A stretch of DNA of 41,136 nt from Candidatus Chisholmbacteria bacterium RIFCSPLOWO2_01_FULL_49_14 (GTDB lineage Bacteria > Patescibacteriota > Microgenomatia > UBA1400 > Chisholmbacteraceae), in assembly GCA_001816915.1 (NCBI GenBank), contig MHCL01000002.1, forward strand, positions 5,009-46,144, in the 5' to 3' direction. The notes beneath the pieces are model-generated. The model was not told where the DNA came from. It did not search any database and was given only the letters and a program-made list of their open reading frames with translations. Made by a program: the position numbers and the translations under genes. Position 1 is the stretch's first letter; each line of letters begins with the position of its first letter. Of the stretch, positions 38,525-41,136 are shown one piece after another.

Positions 38525-39754
38525 ATGCAAAATCAATTTCCAAAAAACTGGCGAAAAGTGAAGTTGGGAGAAGTTGTTGATATTAACCCTCGCCAAATAA
38601 ACAAAGATAATTTTCATAAAGAAATTGAATATGTGGACATATCCGCTGTGGGTACGGCAACACTAGAGTCGACTACAACTCATTTGCTATCAGAAGCTCC
38701 AGGAAGAGCCAGAAGGCTTGTCAAAAATGGGGATACAATTATTTCTACTGTCCGCCCAAATCGAAGATCATTTTACTACTTCAAAAACCCAACGGATAAC
38801 TTAGTTGTTTCTACTGGTTTTGCTGTGCTTTCATCTAAACTCAAAATCACAGATTCAAGATTTATATACTATCTCGTTACTCAAAAATCGTTTACACATT
38901 ATTTAACGTCTAATGTAAAAGGCTCCGCATACCCTGCTATTACTACTGATGTTATTGAGAATGCCGAAGTTCTAATACCCGCTTATGAAGAACAAAATCA
39001 AATAGCTTCCATTCTCTCTTCTTTTGATGACAAGATTGAGGTAAATATCAAAATTGCAAAAACACTTGAGGAAACGGCACAGGTGATTTTTAAGGAGTGG
39101 TTTAAAAAATTCAAATTTCCCGGACATGAAAAAGTAAAAATGATTGATTCGGAATTAGGAAAAATTCCGGAAGGGTGGGAAATTAAGAAACTAAGCGATT
39201 TAGTATCCACACAATATGGGTACACAGAATCGGCGTCGGAAAAAGAAATTGGACCGAGGTTTTTACGAGTAATGGATATCAATAAATCTGATTGGATAGA
39301 TTGGTCAAGTGTCCCTTATTGCAAGATAAACGATAAAGACTTATTAAAATATCGGTTAAGTGCTGGGGATGTCGTAATCGCTCGTATGGCAGATCCAGGG
39401 AAGGTAGCAATTATTGAGGAAAATGTAAATGCTGTTTTTGCATCATATTTAATTAGACTAAAACCATTGAATAAAAGTGTAGGAAATTACTTTCTTTACT
39501 TTTATCTAACATCGTCGCAATACCAAGGTTTCATTTTTGGTTCCAGCACAGGCACAACGAGACAAAGCGCTAATGCAAGGGTAATTACTGATTGTTATTT
39601 GGCAGTGCCAAAAGACGAAATTATCAAAGAATTTGAAACCATTGCAAACCTTCTTAGAAAAATGATTCAAACAAAAGTAAAAGAAAACCAAAAACTTGCA
39701 GAAATGCGAGATTTGCTTTTGCCGAAGTTGATGAGAGGAGAGTTAAGAGTATGA
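38525..39754 (+). CDS. hsdS: Type I restriction-modification specificity subunit HsdS
   Basis: A 409-residue protein with two target-recognition domains and two helical spacers. The first half begins NWRKVKLGEVVDINPR and ends YEEQNQIASILSSFDDKIE; the second begins IPEGWEIKKLSDLVSTQYG and ends KLAEMRDLLLPKLMRGELRV. Each TRD recognises one half of a bipartite DNA target, and the helices set the spacing and bind HsdM. It overlaps the next gene as ATGA. Confidence 0.93.
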   Translation: MQNQFPKNWRKVKLGEVVDINPRQINKDNFHKEIEYVDISAVGTATLESTTTHLLSEAPGRARRLVKNGDTIISTVRPNRRSFYYFKNPTDNLVVSTGFAVLSSKLKITDSRFIYYLVTQKSFTHYLTSNVKGSAYPAITTDVIENAEVLIPAYEEQNQIASILSSFDDKIEVNIKIAKTLEETAQVIFKEWFKKFKFPGHEKVKMIDSELGKIPEGWEIKKLSDLVSTQYGYTESASEKEIGPRFLRVMDINKSDWIDWSSVPYCKINDKDLLKYRLSAGDVVIARMADPGKVAIIEENVNAVFASYLIRLKPLNKSVGNYFLYFYLTSSQYQGFIFGSSTGTTRQSANARVITDCYLAVPKDEIIKEFETIANLLRKMIQTKVKENQKLAEMRDLLLPKLMRGELRV

Positions 39755-40815
39755 AGTATATTTTTATAGATTCAAACCAATATAGACATATATTTTCTTT
39801 ATCGGAAGGCTTTTCTGATAGCGTACATGATTTGTTAATAAGGCTTATCGATTCTAATCATGCAAAACTTCTATTACCCCAACAAACAAGGGAAGAGGTA
39901 GAGCGAAACCGCTATAGACAGTGGCCGGAAAACGAAATAAAAAACATTGAATCAAAAATAACAAATTTAAAAGACTTGCTTGAAAAAAGAGAAAAAGATT
40001 TAGGGTCTTTTAAGGTTTATAAAGACCTTGTTGAAGAGGTAAATTCAGAAATAAATAAGTTAGAGAAAGAAAAAGAAAAGATTATTAGCACCTTTACTAA
40101 TAACAGGAGTAAGGCCAATCAGAAGTTAAAAAAACTATTTGGAAAGGCCGTCACAATAGACGAAACCTCAAAAATTAGGCAACTCGCCGATATAAGATTT
40201 AAGAAGAAAAATCCACCCTATGGAGATAATGTTGGTGATTCTCTAATCTGGGAAAGCCTTCTTTCATTTTTTGAAAATATCAGGACAGTTTATTTAATTT
40301 TTGTTGCTAATGATAAACAGGCTTGGGGAAAGTATGGTTTCGACAGAATTCTACAGGATAAGTTTAAGAAGCAGATAACGGGTCGGAGAATTAAATATAT
40401 AAACAAGCTTTCTGACATTCCTGAAATAACTGTTGAGGAACAAGAAAAAATAAAAGCTGAAGAACAAGATAATTCTAAGAGGAATGCTGTGATTGATTTT
40501 GTAAACAGCCAGAGTTTTATTGACGCAGGAGAGAAAGCAAATAAGTTGCTGTTGTTTAAAAATCTCCTTACAACCGATGACTATCAAGATATTCTACGAG
40601 CAAGTTTATCCAATCATGAAATATACCAATCATTCTTTACTGCGATCCCTCTTAGTAAGTTGGTAATAGGTGATGATGACTATGTCATTAAGGAAATCGA
40701 ATCCATTGATGCTGAATTATGGAATCGTTTTGCAAAAAAGTATGAAGTTTCGTTAAAAAGACAATCGGATCAACAAAATGAGGCAAAAGAAGACGAAGAT
40801 GATATTCCATTTTAG
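39751..40815 (+). CDS. Large PIN-domain nuclease (DUF4935-like) embedded in the hsd operon
   Basis: A 354-residue protein with a PIN fold split by a coiled coil. FIDSNQYRHIF supplies the first Asp (D7), LLLPQQTREEVERNR the Glu, NPPYGDNVGDSLIWE (D159, D163) and FVANDKQAWGK (D188) the rest. Residues about 60-128 are a long charged coiled coil. The pattern matches PIN_12/DUF4935, putative RNases. Its position between hsdS and hsdR resembles how the PrrC anticodon nuclease is held within a type I operon. It probably cleaves RNA when restriction is blocked; this role is inference. The gene is AT-rich and translationally coupled to hsdS. Confidence 0.75.
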   Translation: MKYIFIDSNQYRHIFSLSEGFSDSVHDLLIRLIDSNHAKLLLPQQTREEVERNRYRQWPENEIKNIESKITNLKDLLEKREKDLGSFKVYKDLVEEVNSEINKLEKEKEKIISTFTNNRSKANQKLKKLFGKAVTIDETSKIRQLADIRFKKKNPPYGDNVGDSLIWESLLSFFENIRTVYLIFVANDKQAWGKYGFDRILQDKFKKQITGRRIKYINKLSDIPEITVEEQEKIKAEEQDNSKRNAVIDFVNSQSFIDAGEKANKLLLFKNLLTTDDYQDILRASLSNHEIYQSFFTAIPLSKLVIGDDDYVIKEIESIDAELWNRFAKKYEVSLKRQSDQQNEAKEDEDDIPF

Positions 40816-40826
40816 CTTTTACAAAT

Positions 40827-41136
40827 ATGCCAATAATTAACGAAAATACACTAGCAGAACAACCAGTTATCGAGTGGTTGAGAGAACTTGGTTATGAGGT
40901 CCTTTTTAGCCCGGATTTGGCGCCGGGTGGGGCTTTTATGGATAGAAATGATTATCGTGAGGTCGTTTTGGAGGGAAGGCTCAAGCGATCATTGAAACGA
41001 ATCAACCCGAACATTCCAGATTATGCCTTGGATGAGGTGGCTAAGAAGATTATCAAATATGAACATCAAGATATTGAGCTTGGGAATAAAGAAATGTATG
41101 AAATGTTTACCCGTGGAGTAGTTGTTGATGTGAAAG
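40827..41136 (+). CDS. hsdR: Type I restriction endonuclease HsdR, N-terminal part (cut by window end)
   Basis: The open frame from ATG 40827 is absent from the ORF track because it runs off the window. The first 103 residues read as HsdR: TLAEQPVIEWLRELGYEVLF, DYREVVLEGRLKRSLKRINP, and YEMFTRGVVVDVK, the typical start of the nuclease domain. The catalytic PD-(D/E)XK and helicase motifs lie beyond the window. It completes the M-S-R set, and it begins 11 bases after the PIN gene. Confidence 0.9.
   Translation, partial: MPIINENTLAEQPVIEWLRELGYEVLFSPDLAPGGAFMDRNDYREVVLEGRLKRSLKRINPNIPDYALDEVAKKIIKYEHQDIELGNKEMYEMFTRGVVVDVK

Overview
The window looks like a chromosomal segment of an uncultivated bacterium, most plausibly a member of the Candidate Phyla Radiation (Patescibacteria, Microgenomates-like). 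This is an inference from the very compact layout, many short orphan proteins, an abundance of genes whose start codon sits only a few bases after a TATAAT-like box (predicted leaderless mRNAs), few clear ribosome binding sites, and palindromic repeats scattered between genes. TGA is used as a stop codon (many ATGA stop/start overlaps), so the genetic code is the standard bacterial one. No tRNA, rRNA, CRISPR array, transposase or integrase was seen.

Region 1 (1-20.3 kb) is ordinary small-genome chromosome: a GT4 glycosyltransferase, a RecB/Cas4-type nuclease with a probable Fe-S cluster, an ArsP/DUF318-like permease, a Fic AMP-transferase with its own winged helix, a DrrAB-like ABC exporter, a secreted clan GH-A-like glycosidase, a LiaI/LiaF-like membrane pair, an HlyD-like protein, GreA, an MFS transporter, a DUF3175 protein, a GNAT acetyltransferase, a SpoIIE/PP2C phosphatase split by a frameshift, an HD-GYP-like hydrolase, a NYN nuclease and a membrane-anchored trypsin-like protease. 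Small copies of a palindromic repeat (core CAGGTCGGACCTG, sometimes with ATCGAGTCAAACTCGAT nested inside) lie upstream of several plus-strand genes.

Region 2 (20.3-24.4 kb) is a nucleotide-metabolism-like block: a ribonucleotide-reductase homologue that keeps three active-site cysteines but lacks the usual Asn of the NPCxE motif and the C-terminal Cys pair, coupled to two P-loop nucleotide-kinase-like genes (the second frameshifted), and facing a Nudix hydrolase and a divergent Gre-factor paralogue.

Region 3 (24.4-35.5 kb) is the most striking part. Twelve copies of a modular palindromic repeat, from about 50 to 480 bp, separate eleven short gene units. Wherever polarity can be read it is the same, although the genes between the copies point both ways. 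The units include six toxin-antitoxin modules (two Phd/PIN, one RHH/PIN, two XRE/Gp49-RelE, one HicBA), a macro-domain protein, a DUF5678 protein, a JAB/MPN-like protein and several orphans. It resembles an integron cassette array in logic, but no attC site or integrase is recognised. The downstream end of many repeats is GTGGTAAAAT, which can serve as a -10 box for the next gene.

Region 4 (35.5-41.1 kb) is a type I restriction-modification operon with extra genes: hsdM (with an added N-terminal helix-turn-helix) - winged-helix-like protein - zinc-ribbon membrane protein - hsdS - large PIN-domain nuclease - hsdR (cut by the window end). The genes after hsdM are clearly more AT-rich than the rest. 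The two proteins between hsdM and hsdS share a VFSxGINI...VGN motif. The layout suggests a restriction system guarded by, or coupled to, an RNA-cleaving effector, analogous in arrangement to the PrrC-type anticodon nucleases.
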